Assembly: GCF_004346095.1 (NCBI RefSeq)
Contig: NZ_SLZV01000002.1
Coordinates: 120,749 to 184,748 of the forward strand
Reading direction: 5' to 3'
Source of the DNA: Faecalimonas umbilicata
Lineage (GTDB): Bacteria; Bacillota; Clostridia; Lachnospirales; Lachnospiraceae
Length of the DNA stretch: 64,000 nucleotides
Shown: positions 24,655 through 33,670 of the stretch, piece by piece
Position numbering within the stretch: position 1 is the first letter of the stretch
How the letters are laid out: every line of letters starts with the position of its first letter
The notes under the pieces: model-generated
What the model saw: the letters and a program-made list of their open reading frames with translations, nothing else
Databases searched by the model: none
What the model was told of the DNA's origin: nothing
Program-made: the position numbers and the translations under genes

Positions 24655-25683
24655 TTATCGATCCATCTCACTTTGTCTTCCCGTACTCTTATGTGCTCGG
24701 ATAATACGTTCAATCTCTCTTAAGTCGGAGGATGGCAGATCTCCCGGTATCGTGTTTTTCACCGAACTTGTAGCATTTCCATATTCCAGCGCTTTCTGGC
24801 AATCACCATTGTGTGCAAGCAATCCGTACAGCACACCCGAAATGTAGGCGTCCCCGCTTCCGATCCGGTCAACGACTTCGATATCTCGGTAAGGCTCTTC
24901 CTCATAGTAAACATTCGTCTTCGCATTGTAGATTACTGAACCGAATGTGTGGCGTTTCGGGCTGTGGACGATCCTCTGTGTAGAGGCTACGATGGAAATC
25001 GGGTAATCCTCCGTAAAGCTCTTCATAATCGTCCGGACATCCCCTTCTTTTCCAAACGTAAGCCGCGCCGTCTCCTCAGAACAGAAAAATACATCCACAT
25101 ATGGGAGAATTCTCTCGATGCACGCCCGCGCTTCTTCTCCTGTCCACAAGTTTCCACGGAAGTTGACATCAAAGGAGATCATTGCTCCTGCCTGCTTGAA
25201 CCGTTTGATCATCTCTATTGCAGTTTCACGTGTCTTCTCACTAAGTGCCAGTGTGATTCCGGTCGTGTGGAAACATCTTGCTGACGAAAACAGACTCTCA
25301 TCAAAATCCTCCACATCAATCTTTGTCATAGACGTATACATCCGGTCATAGACGATTCCCGGTTTTCGCGGATATGCTCCGTTTTCATAATAGTATACCC
25401 CGAGGCGTGCATCTTTCTCGCTGTCATATACTAAATAGTCATCGCTGACGCCACAGAAACGCACTCGATTTTTGATATAAGTTCCAATGTCATTTGCCGG
25501 AAGCTTGGAAATGATTCCGGTACGTAACCCAAGAAGGGAAACACCAGATACCACATTTAATTCTGCGCCGCCCGCCTGTTTCTGAAGGGTCTCTCCGCGC
25601 ACAATCCTCTCATTGTTCGGCGGGGACAGCCGAAGCAGTAATTCTCCAAGTGCAAGCAGATCAAATTCTTTTTTTGTTTCCAT
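24655..25683 (-). CDS. PfkB-family sugar kinase (probable 2-dehydro-3-deoxygluconate kinase), copy 2
   Basis: This 342-residue kinase has the PfkB N-terminal motif (LALGELLLRLSPPNNERI), the GGAELNVVSGVSLLG region and the C-terminal anion-hole signature DRIGSGDAYISGVLYG with catalytic Asp. It resembles KdgK, which phosphorylates 2-keto-3-deoxygluconate to KDPG for the aldolase. The sequence is clearly diverged from the other kinase upstream (DRVGGGDSFGGGL), so the two may prefer different sugar acids. AAAGAGGTG stands before the ATG at 25683; the longer frame to 25713 lacks a ribosome site. A terminator follows. Confidence 0.85.
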   Translation of the reverse strand: METKKEFDLLALGELLLRLSPPNNERIVRGETLQKQAGGAELNVVSGVSLLGLRTGIISKLPANDIGTYIKNRVRFCGVSDDYLVYDSEKDARLGVYYYENGAYPRKPGIVYDRMYTSMTKIDVEDFDESLFSSARCFHTTGITLALSEKTRETAIEMIKRFKQAGAMISFDVNFRGNLWTGEEARACIERILPYVDVFFCSEETARLTFGKEGDVRTIMKSFTEDYPISIVASTQRIVHSPKRHTFGSVIYNAKTNVYYEEEPYRDIEVVDRIGSGDAYISGVLYGLLAHNGDCQKALEYGNATSSVKNTIPGDLPSSDLREIERIIRAHKSTGRQSEMDR

Positions 25684-25739
25684 AAGGTACACCTCTTTTA
25701 ATTCATTTTGCAATTATGATTCTCTCTGATTTGAAAATA

Positions 25740-25770
25740 GGGAATACAATGCACCTCTGCCTGTATTCCC
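25740..25770 (-). terminator. Hairpin between the two kinase genes
   Basis: GGGAATACA pairs with TGTATTCCC and is followed on the minus strand by TATTTT. Two further small hairpins precede it in the same leader (CCTGTA/TACAGG at 25836-25855 and ACAGCT/AGCTGT at 25802-25825). Together they may terminate or reduce transcription into the second kinase gene, or stabilise the upstream message. Confidence 0.65.
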
Positions 25771-25882
25771 TACGGTAAAAAATATATAAATAATTTTAGG
25801 TACAGCTCAAATGGGTATAAGCTGTTTGGACGTTTCCTGTACTGGCAAATACAGGTTTATATAATTAAAAATAAATTATATA

Positions 25883-26908
25883 CTATCTTTGTACACGGCC
25901 TGAACCGTCTCCACCTGCAAGTTTTAACACTTCATCCATAGATACTAAGTTCATATCTCCTTCGATAGAGTGTTTCAGGCAGGAAGCTGCAACTGCAAAT
26001 TCGATTGTTGCCTGTGAGTCAAATCCGTTTAAGGAAGCTGCGATCAGTCCGCCTCCGAAGCTATCTCCGCCACCTACACGGTCAACGATGTGCATTTTAT
26101 ATTTTTTGCTGAAGAAGTAGTCATTTCCATCATATAACATTGCAGACCAGTTGTTGTCGTTTGCTGAGATAGACTCTCTTAATGTGATTGCTACTTTGCT
26201 GAATCCAAATCTATCTGCTAACTGTTTTGCTACATCTTTGTATCCTTCGTGGTTTACTGTACCAGTTGTAACATCTGTGTTTGCTGCGTGAATTCCGAAT
26301 ACGTCTGCTGCATCTTCTTCGTTTGCGATACATACGTCAACGTATTTACATAATTCTCCCATCACTTCTCCGGCTTTTTCTTTTGACCAAAGTTTATTTC
26401 TGTAGTTTAAGTCACAAGAGATTGTCACTCCATTCTCTTTTGCTGCTTTACAAGCTTCTAAGCAGATTGCTGCTACTTCATCATTTAATGCTGGAGTAAT
26501 TCCTGTAAAGTGGAACCATTCTGCTCCGTCAAAGATCTCTTTCCAGTTGAAATCTTCTTTTGTAGCTGTTGCGATAGAAGATCCTGCTCTGTCGTAGATT
26601 ACTTTAGAAGGTCTCTGGGAAGCACCCTTCTCTAAGAAGTAGATACCTACTCTGTCTCCACCACGTGTGATGTAAGATGTGTCTACTCCATATTTTCTAA
26701 GAGAGTTTACAGCAGCCTGTCCAATCTCGTGTGCCGGTAATTTTGTTACAAATTTTGCATCAAATCCATAGTTTGCAAGAGAAACAGCTACGTTTGCCTC
26801 TCCTCCGCCGTATGTTGCTCCGAATGTATCTGCCTGTACGAAACGGTAGTATCCTTCCGGTGCAAGTCTTAACATAATCTCTCCAAATGTAATTACTTTC
26901 TTTGCCAT
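25883..26908 (-). CDS. kdgK: 2-dehydro-3-deoxygluconate kinase (PfkB family), copy 1
   Basis: This 341-residue kinase starts MAKKVITFGEIMLRLAPEG, with YGGGEANVAVSLANYG and the PfkB-2 signature DRVGGGDSFGGGLIAA containing the catalytic Asp. These fit ketodeoxygluconate kinases: KDG plus ATP gives KDPG, the substrate of the aldolase encoded 102 bases upstream on the same strand. AGAGGAG is 8 bases before the ATG at 26908; the longer frame to 26929 is not needed. It is the second gene of the run controlled by the IclR-type regulator. Confidence 0.9.
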   Translation of the reverse strand: MAKKVITFGEIMLRLAPEGYYRFVQADTFGATYGGGEANVAVSLANYGFDAKFVTKLPAHEIGQAAVNSLRKYGVDTSYITRGGDRVGIYFLEKGASQRPSKVIYDRAGSSIATATKEDFNWKEIFDGAEWFHFTGITPALNDEVAAICLEACKAAKENGVTISCDLNYRNKLWSKEKAGEVMGELCKYVDVCIANEEDAADVFGIHAANTDVTTGTVNHEGYKDVAKQLADRFGFSKVAITLRESISANDNNWSAMLYDGNDYFFSKKYKMHIVDRVGGGDSFGGGLIAASLNGFDSQATIEFAVAASCLKHSIEGDMNLVSMDEVLKLAGGDGSGRVQR

Positions 26909-27010
26909 GTTTAATCTCCTCTTAATCATAAATTGTAATTTTATCTTCTATAATCAATATTACAAACTTCTAACGGATACGCTGCAATGTCGTGCAGCTG
27001 TAAGCATTTC

Positions 27011-27973
27011 TTATTTCTGTACTAAATGCACTGCAAATCCGCCAACTTCTCCTGTGAAGTAAACTGCTTTTAAATTGTTCTTTGCATCGTATTTTGCTGT
27101 GGACATATCGAATTCATATCCCAACATTTCCAGATAGCTCACTGCTCTGTCGATGTAGTTTGTGGAAACTGCGATGTGTCCGTTTGTTCCTTTGTATGGA
27201 GTCTTCATTACTTCTACACCAGTTCCTGCAAAGTATGAAGAGTTTCCTTCTTTGGATGTGAATCCGAACATCTTTTCAAATGCACTTGCTGTATTTCCAG
27301 CTTCATCATCGCTATTTGCATTGATTCCTACATGTGCAAGTTCAAATCCTAACATAGACTGTACTGCTTCTCTTGTCAGTTTTTCGATCTCATCAAATTT
27401 ACCTGCTGCTACAAGATCTCCTTTTACCATCCAGCTTCCGCCGCATGCGATGATCTTCGGGAAGTCTAAGTAAGATTTTAAGTTAGACGCGTTAATTCCA
27501 CCTGTCGGCATGAATTTCATGTTTGTGTATGGAGCTGCCATCGCTTTGATCATGTTGATTCCGCCTGCTGGTTCTGCCGGGAAGAATTTTACAACTTCCA
27601 GTCCGCACTCAATTGCCTGCTCGATATCACTTGGGTTTGTTGTACCCGGTGTGATCGGGATATTCTTCTCTACACAGTATCTTACAATCTTTGGATTCAA
27701 TCCAGGGCTGACAATAAATTTTGCTCCTGCTGCCACTGCGCGGTCTACCTGATCTGTTGTAAGAACGGTTCCTGCTCCTACAAGCATGTTCGGGAACTGC
27801 TCTGCCATAATTCTGATAGACTCTTCTGCTGCATCTGTACGGAATGTTACTTCTGCACATGGAAGTCCACCATCACAAAGTGCTTTTGCAAGTGGTGCTG
27901 CATCTTTCGCATCGTTTAATACAACAACCGGAACGATTCCGATCTTCTGGATTTTCTCTAATACTTCGTTCAT
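27011..27973 (-). CDS. eda: KHG/KDPG aldolase fused to a C-terminal VOC (glyoxalase-like) domain
   Basis: Residues 1-207 are a class I KHG/KDPG aldolase: Glu41 (EVTFRT), VGAGTVL, the Schiff-base Lys129 (VVKFFPAEPAGG) and TGGINASNL. It splits KDPG into pyruvate and glyceraldehyde 3-phosphate. Residues about 211-320 form one VOC module (ELAHVGINAN, GHIAVSTNYIDRAVSYLEMLGYEF) with possible metal ligands His214, Glu254, His266 and His316. The normal aldolase is about 210 residues, so this is a fusion of 320. The VOC half might remove or isomerise a reactive by-product, or bind the substrate. AGGAGG is 7 bases before the ATG. It is the first gene of its run. Confidence 0.92.
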   Translation of the reverse strand: MNEVLEKIQKIGIVPVVVLNDAKDAAPLAKALCDGGLPCAEVTFRTDAAEESIRIMAEQFPNMLVGAGTVLTTDQVDRAVAAGAKFIVSPGLNPKIVRYCVEKNIPITPGTTNPSDIEQAIECGLEVVKFFPAEPAGGINMIKAMAAPYTNMKFMPTGGINASNLKSYLDFPKIIACGGSWMVKGDLVAAGKFDEIEKLTREAVQSMLGFELAHVGINANSDDEAGNTASAFEKMFGFTSKEGNSSYFAGTGVEVMKTPYKGTNGHIAVSTNYIDRAVSYLEMLGYEFDMSTAKYDAKNNLKAVYFTGEVGGFAVHLVQK

Positions 27974-28002
27974 TTAACTTCCTCCTGACTGGATCTCTCT
28001 AC

Positions 28003-28038
28003 GTTTCATTTTGTTTCACATTGTGAAACTCAGTTTCA
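28003..28038. promoter_or_regulatory. Overlapping KdgR-type operators
   Basis: A perfect 17-base palindrome (minus strand GTTTCACAATGTGAAAC, 28013-28029) overlaps a second perfect one (TGAAACTGAGTTTCA, 28024-28038). A further half site (TGAAAC) is at 28003-28008. The spacing and TGAAAC/GTTTCA arms match IclR/KdgR-type sites. They lie about 25-60 bases downstream of the aldolase promoter, so a bound repressor would block elongation or escape. Confidence 0.75.
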
Positions 28039-28060
28039 TAATGCAATACTCTTTATTTGC

Positions 28061-28088
28061 ATTATACTACTTCTTGTAAGAAAGTCAA
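28061..28088 (-). promoter_or_regulatory. Promoter of the aldolase-kinase run
   Basis: TTGACT (28083-28088) and TATAAT (28061-28066), 16 bases apart, direct transcription toward the aldolase gene. The KdgR-like operators lie just after the likely start site. Confidence 0.82.
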
Positions 28089-28179
28089 GATGTTTCTTTC
28101 GATTTTCTCCAACAAATGCAGGATTTATTCTCCGATCACCCGAAACCTCCTTCCATTCTCCCTGAATCTGGAAAGGGGA

Positions 28180-28208
28180 TTGCTTCTCTTTTCATAAAAT
28201 GTTACAAT
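28180..28208 (+). promoter_or_regulatory. Promoter of the IclR-type gene
   Basis: TTGCTT and TACAAT are 17 bases apart, about 30 bases before the IclR-type start. Confidence 0.6.
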
Positions 28209-28236
28209 AGTCCACAGATTCTAGGAGGAAATGATT

Positions 28237-29043
28237 GTGTACGATAAAAAAGAGAACCAAACTACAACTCAGACTGCAGAACAAAAAAATCCGATTCAGG
28301 TCGCAGACAGACTGTTTGCAGTCATTGAAGAACTTTCCAAGTCCGGTCCGACCGGACTGATTGAACTGAGCAATACGCTTGGTTTACATAAAAGCACGAC
28401 CCACCGACTTCTAACCTCACTCATGTATATGGATTATGTGCGTCAAGATGAAGAGAGTGGAAAATATTCCCTTTCTTTTAAACTGCTTGAAATTTCCAGC
28501 CGGATTTTAGGGCATATTGATGTGTTATCTACCATTCACCCTTATTTAAAGGAGCTCGCAGATATCAGCGGAGAGACCGTCCATCTTGTCAAACGTGACG
28601 GACTGGACGTCGTGTACATCGACAAGGTAGAATCCAGCTCTAACTCTGTGCGAATGGTATCCCGTGTCGGAAGCCGCACACCAATGTATCGTTCCGGTGT
28701 CGGAAAAGCACTGCTCGCCATGATGCGTCCAGAGGAAGTGCGTACAATCTGGGGCGACAGTAAGATCGAGGCACTGACAGAGTATACCGTCACCGATCTG
28801 GATGAACTATTTATTATTTTGGAAGAAGCGCGGGAAAATGGTTATGCACTTGACAATGAAGAAAATGAAAACGGCGTTCGCTGCATTGCCTCCTCGATCA
28901 TGGATTACAGCGGCAAGCCAAAATATGCTTTCAGTATCTCCGGCCCGACTGTCCGCATGACAGATGAGCGTATCCTGGAACTCTCCAAGCTGATGCTACA
29001 GACAAAGAAAAAACTGGAAGAAGAGCTTGGTTATCATTCATAG
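28237..29043 (+). CDS. IclR-family regulator (KdgR-like)
   Basis: The 268-residue protein has an N-terminal winged helix (about 20-85, with LIELSNTLGLHKSTTHRLLTSL) and the IclR effector domain (about 90-260, with HLVKRDGLDVVYIDKVES, RSGVGKALLA and GYALDNEENENGVRCIA). It is divergent from the aldolase and kinase genes and beside KdgR-type palindromes, so it is the probable ketodeoxygluconate-responsive repressor. An ATG at 28231 is only two bases after AGGAGG; the GTG at 28237 has ideal 8-base spacing and is used here. Confidence 0.9.
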   Translation: MYDKKENQTTTQTAEQKNPIQVADRLFAVIEELSKSGPTGLIELSNTLGLHKSTTHRLLTSLMYMDYVRQDEESGKYSLSFKLLEISSRILGHIDVLSTIHPYLKELADISGETVHLVKRDGLDVVYIDKVESSSNSVRMVSRVGSRTPMYRSGVGKALLAMMRPEEVRTIWGDSKIEALTEYTVTDLDELFIILEEARENGYALDNEENENGVRCIASSIMDYSGKPKYAFSISGPTVRMTDERILELSKLMLQTKKKLEEELGYHS

Positions 29044-29070
29044 GCCCACATAAATCTGATTTGTACTCAA

Positions 29071-29125
29071 AAAAGAGCGCTGCGAAATAAGGAATCCTCT
29101 CCCTATTTCACAGCGCTCTCTTTTC
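29071..29125. terminator. Bidirectional terminator between IclR-type gene and aspS
   Basis: GAGCGCTG and CAGCGCTC form the base of a stem extended by GAAATA/TATTTC, with A and T runs on both sides, between convergent genes. Confidence 0.87.
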
Positions 29126-29145
29126 TTTGCAATTTTAAATACGAT

Positions 29146-30936
29146 CTACTCTTCTATCTTTGCAATCTCAAGTCCAAGTTCTTCTAACTGTTTTCTGTCA
29201 ACTGCTGCCGGCGCTTCTGTCATCAGATCGGAGGCATCTTTGACTTTCGGGAACGCGATCACGTCACGGATGCTGTCTTCTTTTGCCATCAACATGATCA
29301 GACGGTCAAGTCCGTATGCTAATCCTGCGTGCGGCGGCACTCCATATTTGAATGCACTTAACAGGAATCCAAACTGTTCTTCTGCCTGCTCTCTTGTAAA
29401 TCCAAGCACTTCAAACATCTTGTTCTGGATCTCCTGATTGAAGATACGGACACTTCCGCCTCCGAGTTCCGTTCCGTTTAATACGATATCGTATGCTTTT
29501 GCACGGACTTTTCCCGGATCTGTATCAAGAAGGTCAAGGTCTTCTTCCATCGGCATTGTAAATGGATGATGCATTGCTGTATATCTTCCGGCTTCCTCGT
29601 TCCACTCTAATAACGGGAATTCTGTTACCCAGAGGAATCTGTAATCTCCTTTGTCAAGGATCTCTAACTGACGTGCGATCTCCAGACGCAGATTTCCTAA
29701 CACATCCCATACAACTTTATTCTTATCAGCAGCAAAGAGAAGTAAGTCTCCGTTCTCTCCACCCATCGCCTCGATCAATGCATGCATCTCTTCTTCGCTC
29801 ATAAATTTTGCAAAGGAAGATTTCACCGTACCGTCTTCCTGGATTGCAATGTAAGCAAGCCCTTTTGCACCAAAATCTTTGGCGAAATCTACCAGTTTAT
29901 CAATCTTCTTACGCGGCATCGCTCCCTGCCCTTTGGCATTGATACCTCTGACACTTCCTCCGTTTTCCAGTGCATTTTTAAATACAACGAACTCACAGTC
30001 TTTTACGACTTCAGATACGTCCACAAGTTCCATTCCAAAGCGGATATCCGGCTTATCGGAACCAAAGCGATCCATCGCCTCCTGCCATGTCATGCGCGGA
30101 ATCGGAAGGCTTACTTCTACACCTAAGATTTCTTTAAATAATTTTGCCAGCAATCTTTCATTGACATCGATGACATCATCTACGTCTACGAAAGAAAGCT
30201 CCATATCGATCTGTGTAAATTCCGGCTGACGATCTGCACGAAGGTCCTCGTCACGGAAACATTTTACAATCTGAAAGTAACGATCATATCCGGAACACAT
30301 CAGAAGCTGTTTGAAAATCTGTGGTGACTGCGGCAGTGCGTAGAAATTCCCTGGGTGTACACGGCTTGGTACAAGGTAGTCTCTCGCGCCTTCCGGTGTA
30401 CTCTTGATCAGCATCGGTGTCTCGATCTCAAGGAATCCTTCTTCTGCAAGGAACTGACGTGTCAGTGTAGCAGCCTTACTTCTCATCATCAGATTTCTCT
30501 GAAGATCCGGTCTTCTCAGGTCAAGGAAACGATATTTCAGACGAAGTTCTTCCTTTGTCTTACTGTTCTCCTCGATTGGAAACGGCGGTGTCTCTGACTC
30601 GGATAAGATTCGGATCTCTCTTGCGCGAATCTCGATCTCTCCTGTTGCAAGATTCTCATTGACTGCACCAGAACGTGCCTCCACAGTTCCCACTACTGCG
30701 ATTACAAATTCACTTCTTAATTTTCCTGCCTTTTCAAATCCGGCTTCATCGATGGAACCATTTTCAAAAATGATCTGTAGCAGACCGGAGCGGTCTCTTA
30801 AATCTACGAAAACGATTCCTCCTTTATTACGGTTCTTCTGCACCCATCCCATCACGGTCACAGTCTCGCCGATATTTGCTTTGCTTAACTCTGCACATCT
30901 GTGGCTTCTCTTTAAGCCCTGCATTGATTCTGCCAT
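29146..30936 (-). CDS. aspS: Aspartyl-tRNA synthetase
   Basis: This class II synthetase charges tRNA-Asp. It has the N-terminal OB-fold anticodon-binding domain (about 1-110), motif 2 (FRDEDLRADRQPEFTQIDMELSFVD), a GAD insert (about 290-430) and motif 3 (AYGLDRLIMLM). About 596 residues, which is the usual bacterial length with the GAD domain. GGAGG lies 8 bases before the ATG at 30936, whereas the earlier ATG at 30951 overlaps that site. It follows hisS by about 17 bases and is the last gene of the hemZ-hisS-aspS run. Confidence 0.97.
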   Translation of the reverse strand: MAESMQGLKRSHRCAELSKANIGETVTVMGWVQKNRNKGGIVFVDLRDRSGLLQIIFENGSIDEAGFEKAGKLRSEFVIAVVGTVEARSGAVNENLATGEIEIRAREIRILSESETPPFPIEENSKTKEELRLKYRFLDLRRPDLQRNLMMRSKAATLTRQFLAEEGFLEIETPMLIKSTPEGARDYLVPSRVHPGNFYALPQSPQIFKQLLMCSGYDRYFQIVKCFRDEDLRADRQPEFTQIDMELSFVDVDDVIDVNERLLAKLFKEILGVEVSLPIPRMTWQEAMDRFGSDKPDIRFGMELVDVSEVVKDCEFVVFKNALENGGSVRGINAKGQGAMPRKKIDKLVDFAKDFGAKGLAYIAIQEDGTVKSSFAKFMSEEEMHALIEAMGGENGDLLLFAADKNKVVWDVLGNLRLEIARQLEILDKGDYRFLWVTEFPLLEWNEEAGRYTAMHHPFTMPMEEDLDLLDTDPGKVRAKAYDIVLNGTELGGGSVRIFNQEIQNKMFEVLGFTREQAEEQFGFLLSAFKYGVPPHAGLAYGLDRLIMLMAKEDSIRDVIAFPKVKDASDLMTEAPAAVDRKQLEELGLEIAKIEE

Positions 30937-30953
30937 GTTCTTTTCCTCCATAT

Positions 30954-32201
30954 TTATTTAAAAAATTCCTTAATTTCTGTGTAACCTTCCTGAGAAAGTT
31001 GTTCTTTCTGGAATTTCTTGTTTTTCTTCATGATCGAGAGCATTACTTGCTTCCCTACAGCGCGCTGCTCTTTTGCAAATGCCAGCACTTCCAGCATCTT
31101 CTCCTGCGGCATTCCTTTCTCGATCAAGAGCGCCAGCTTCTCTTTGTTGTCCGGAATCTCATATCCTCTCTCTAAAAGCAGCATGACGATCCGCTCAAAT
31201 CCGATTGAAAATCCGCATGCCGGTGTCGGCTGTCCGGTAAATTTTCCGATCATCTCATCATATCTTCCGCCGCCTCCGACAGAGCCGCCGAACTCATCCA
31301 TCGCAATCTCAAAGATTGTTCCGGTATAGTAAGACATTCCCCGCACCAGTGTCGGGTCAAAGCTTAACTTAAAATCTGCTTCTTTCACACTGTCCACACT
31401 TGCGATGATCATCTCCAGCCCATCTGCAGTCGCTTCCTCAAGGTATCCCTCTAATTTCTCTTTGCAGTAGCGTACTCCCTCGATATCATTTGTAATCTCC
31501 TTGAATAACTGAAGATATTTTTCAACCGCTTCTTTCGGATATCCATGCTCCTGCAGTTCTTTTTCTACACCGTCCAGACCAATCTTATCCATCTTGTCCA
31601 GGATGATAAATACATCATCATAGTCTTTCTCTTCGAATCCGCTGTAAGCTGCCATCGCCTTTAAGATTTTCCGGTCATTGATACGAACAGTAAAGTTTTT
31701 AAAATCCAGTTTCCCAAGCAGTGTCGTCGTCGCAAGGATCAATTCGATCTCCGCAAGATTATTTGGTTCTCCTAAGATGTCAATATCGCACTGCATGAAC
31801 TGACGGAAGCGCCCTCTCTGCGGACGGTCAGCTCTCCACACATTTCCCATCTGCAGCGCTTTAAACGGAGATGGAAGCTCACTGACATTGTTGGAATAAT
31901 AACGGGATAACGGAACAGTCAGATCATATCTGAGTCCACCATCCACGAGATCTGCCTCACATTCTGCTGTGTCCAGCTTTAACTTCTCTCCACGTTTTAA
32001 AATTTTAAAGATCAACTTTTCATTCTCTCCCCCCTGCTTGCTCGACAGGTTCTCGATATGCTCCACACATGGTGTCTCAATCGAAGAGAATCCAAATGTT
32101 CCATATGTCTCCTTGATCAGACGGATCACATAATCCCGGATCTGCATCTCTCTCGGTAACATATCTTTCATCCCGGTTACGGGCTTTTTCTTTAATGCCA
32201 T
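30954..32201 (-). CDS. hisS: Histidyl-tRNA synthetase
   Basis: This 415-residue class II synthetase charges tRNA-His. It shows GMKDMLPREMQIRDYV at the start, motif 2 (QMGNVWRADRPQRGRFRQFMQCDIDI), the histidine-specific LVRGMSYYTGTIFEIA and GGGGRYDEMIGKF. The C-terminal anticodon-binding domain is present but short. Its start overlaps the end of hemZ by 10 bases, which suggests coupled translation, and aspS follows directly. Pairing of hisS with aspS is widespread in Firmicutes. Confidence 0.96.
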   Translation of the reverse strand: MALKKKPVTGMKDMLPREMQIRDYVIRLIKETYGTFGFSSIETPCVEHIENLSSKQGGENEKLIFKILKRGEKLKLDTAECEADLVDGGLRYDLTVPLSRYYSNNVSELPSPFKALQMGNVWRADRPQRGRFRQFMQCDIDILGEPNNLAEIELILATTTLLGKLDFKNFTVRINDRKILKAMAAYSGFEEKDYDDVFIILDKMDKIGLDGVEKELQEHGYPKEAVEKYLQLFKEITNDIEGVRYCKEKLEGYLEEATADGLEMIIASVDSVKEADFKLSFDPTLVRGMSYYTGTIFEIAMDEFGGSVGGGGRYDEMIGKFTGQPTPACGFSIGFERIVMLLLERGYEIPDNKEKLALLIEKGMPQEKMLEVLAFAKEQRAVGKQVMLSIMKKNKKFQKEQLSQEGYTEIKEFFK

Positions 32202-33670
32202 AATAGTTCTCCCTTTCGCTCTATCATCTCATCGATCCGTGCGATATACTGTCCCACATCTTTGACATTTTCCACACGCTCAATCCTTTTTTCTAATTTT
32301 ACTTCTTTTCCCGGCTGACCGTTCTTTAACTGGTCTTCTGCCGCCGAAAACACAGCCTTTGTGGAGGCTCCTGCTCCCACTGCTACGATAGACTGTTTTT
32401 CCTCCATAATAAGTATATTGTATATTCCTGCTTTGTCAACCTTTGCATAGCCAACATTTTCAAAATTTCCGGCAATATTTTTCTGGCGATACAGATAATA
32501 CGGTTTCATTCCCATCCGCGCAGCACTCTCCGCTGCGAGATCTATCATCGCTTCCATCTGCCGTCCTCTTTCCTCCTGGAGCGCAGCCTCTTTCAATTCC
32601 GGCATCTGTGCCAGCCTCGACGCACGCTTAACTGCCAGCGAGTGCACCGTAATACTGTCAGGAGAAAGTTCCTCAATCTGCCTTAACGTGTCTTTGACAT
32701 CTTTCACCGTCTCTCCCGGAAGTCCGGCAATCAGATCCATGTTGATATTTTCAAACTCCAATTCTCTCGCCATCCCATACACGCGGAGAATATCCTCCAC
32801 GGTATGCTTTCTCCCGATGAGATCCAAAGTCTTCTGCTGCATCGTCTGCGGGTTAATCGAAATCCGCGGAATCTTGTGGCGCTTCAGCACTTCCAGCTTT
32901 TCTCTTGTAATACTGTCAGGCCGTCCTGCCTCCACGGTAATCTCCTTTATCTCCTCATAAGAAAATGTCTCTTCCAAATGTGTGAGCAGACGATCTAACT
33001 GATCTGCTTCCAATGTGGTCGGGGTTCCTCCACCAATGTAGATGGTATTTAATTTCTTCTCTTTTGAAATATCCCCGACATAGCTGATTTCCTTGCAGAG
33101 TGCATCGAGATATTCCTCCACCCTCGTCTTCCATGCTTCGATCGGGTATGAGGTAAACGAACAGTACGCACAGGTGGTCGGACAGAATGGGATTCCCACA
33201 TAGAGACTATATCCATCTTCATAATCAAGCTGCTCCAGCTGGGCCTTCTCGCGCTTTGCAATCTCGATTCCAAGGCGTGCTTTCTCCTCACTCATCAGAT
33301 ATTGTTCCATAAGAGTTCTCTGAATCTCTGCTTCCTCCATCTGCTCCTCTAACATCTTCATTGCGATTTTTGTCGGGCGGATCCCCGTTAGGATTCCCCA
33401 TGCCAGCGTTTTCCCGGAATATTCTGCAAGCGCCCGGTAAATCTTTCGGTCCAGATACTGCTTTTTCTCTTTTTTTGTCTCATATGCATCCAGTTCCTTT
33501 ATCTCCGCACAGATTCTGCAAATGCGCTCCTGTACACACACCTCCAGCTCTAGAAACATTCCCTGATCCTCATCGATTTCCTGCTCTACTGTCTCATTTG
33601 GGAAAAATGCTTTTACAATATGAAATACATCATAGATATAACTTTTGTCTTTTATCCGTAATCGAATCAT
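32192..33670 (-). CDS. hemZ: Coproporphyrinogen dehydrogenase-like radical SAM protein HemZ
   Basis: This 492-residue radical SAM protein has the CPTTCAYCSF cluster motif (C-x3-C-x2-C) after an N-terminal region of about 160 residues, followed by GGGTPTTLEADQLDRLL and the HemN-type C-terminal region. HemZ is annotated as an oxygen-independent coproporphyrinogen III dehydrogenase, but heme synthesis is often missing in gut Clostridia, so its natural role here is not certain. GAGGAAGAG precedes the ATG. The gene overlaps hisS by 10 bases. The 194-base gap upstream holds a GC hairpin (near 33,760-33,780) without a clear T tail. Confidence 0.88.
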   Translation of the reverse strand: MIRLRIKDKSYIYDVFHIVKAFFPNETVEQEIDEDQGMFLELEVCVQERICRICAEIKELDAYETKKEKKQYLDRKIYRALAEYSGKTLAWGILTGIRPTKIAMKMLEEQMEEAEIQRTLMEQYLMSEEKARLGIEIAKREKAQLEQLDYEDGYSLYVGIPFCPTTCAYCSFTSYPIEAWKTRVEEYLDALCKEISYVGDISKEKKLNTIYIGGGTPTTLEADQLDRLLTHLEETFSYEEIKEITVEAGRPDSITREKLEVLKRHKIPRISINPQTMQQKTLDLIGRKHTVEDILRVYGMARELEFENINMDLIAGLPGETVKDVKDTLRQIEELSPDSITVHSLAVKRASRLAQMPELKEAALQEERGRQMEAMIDLAAESAARMGMKPYYLYRQKNIAGNFENVGYAKVDKAGIYNILIMEEKQSIVAVGAGASTKAVFSAAEDQLKNGQPGKEVKLEKRIERVENVKDVGQYIARIDEMIERKGELLWH

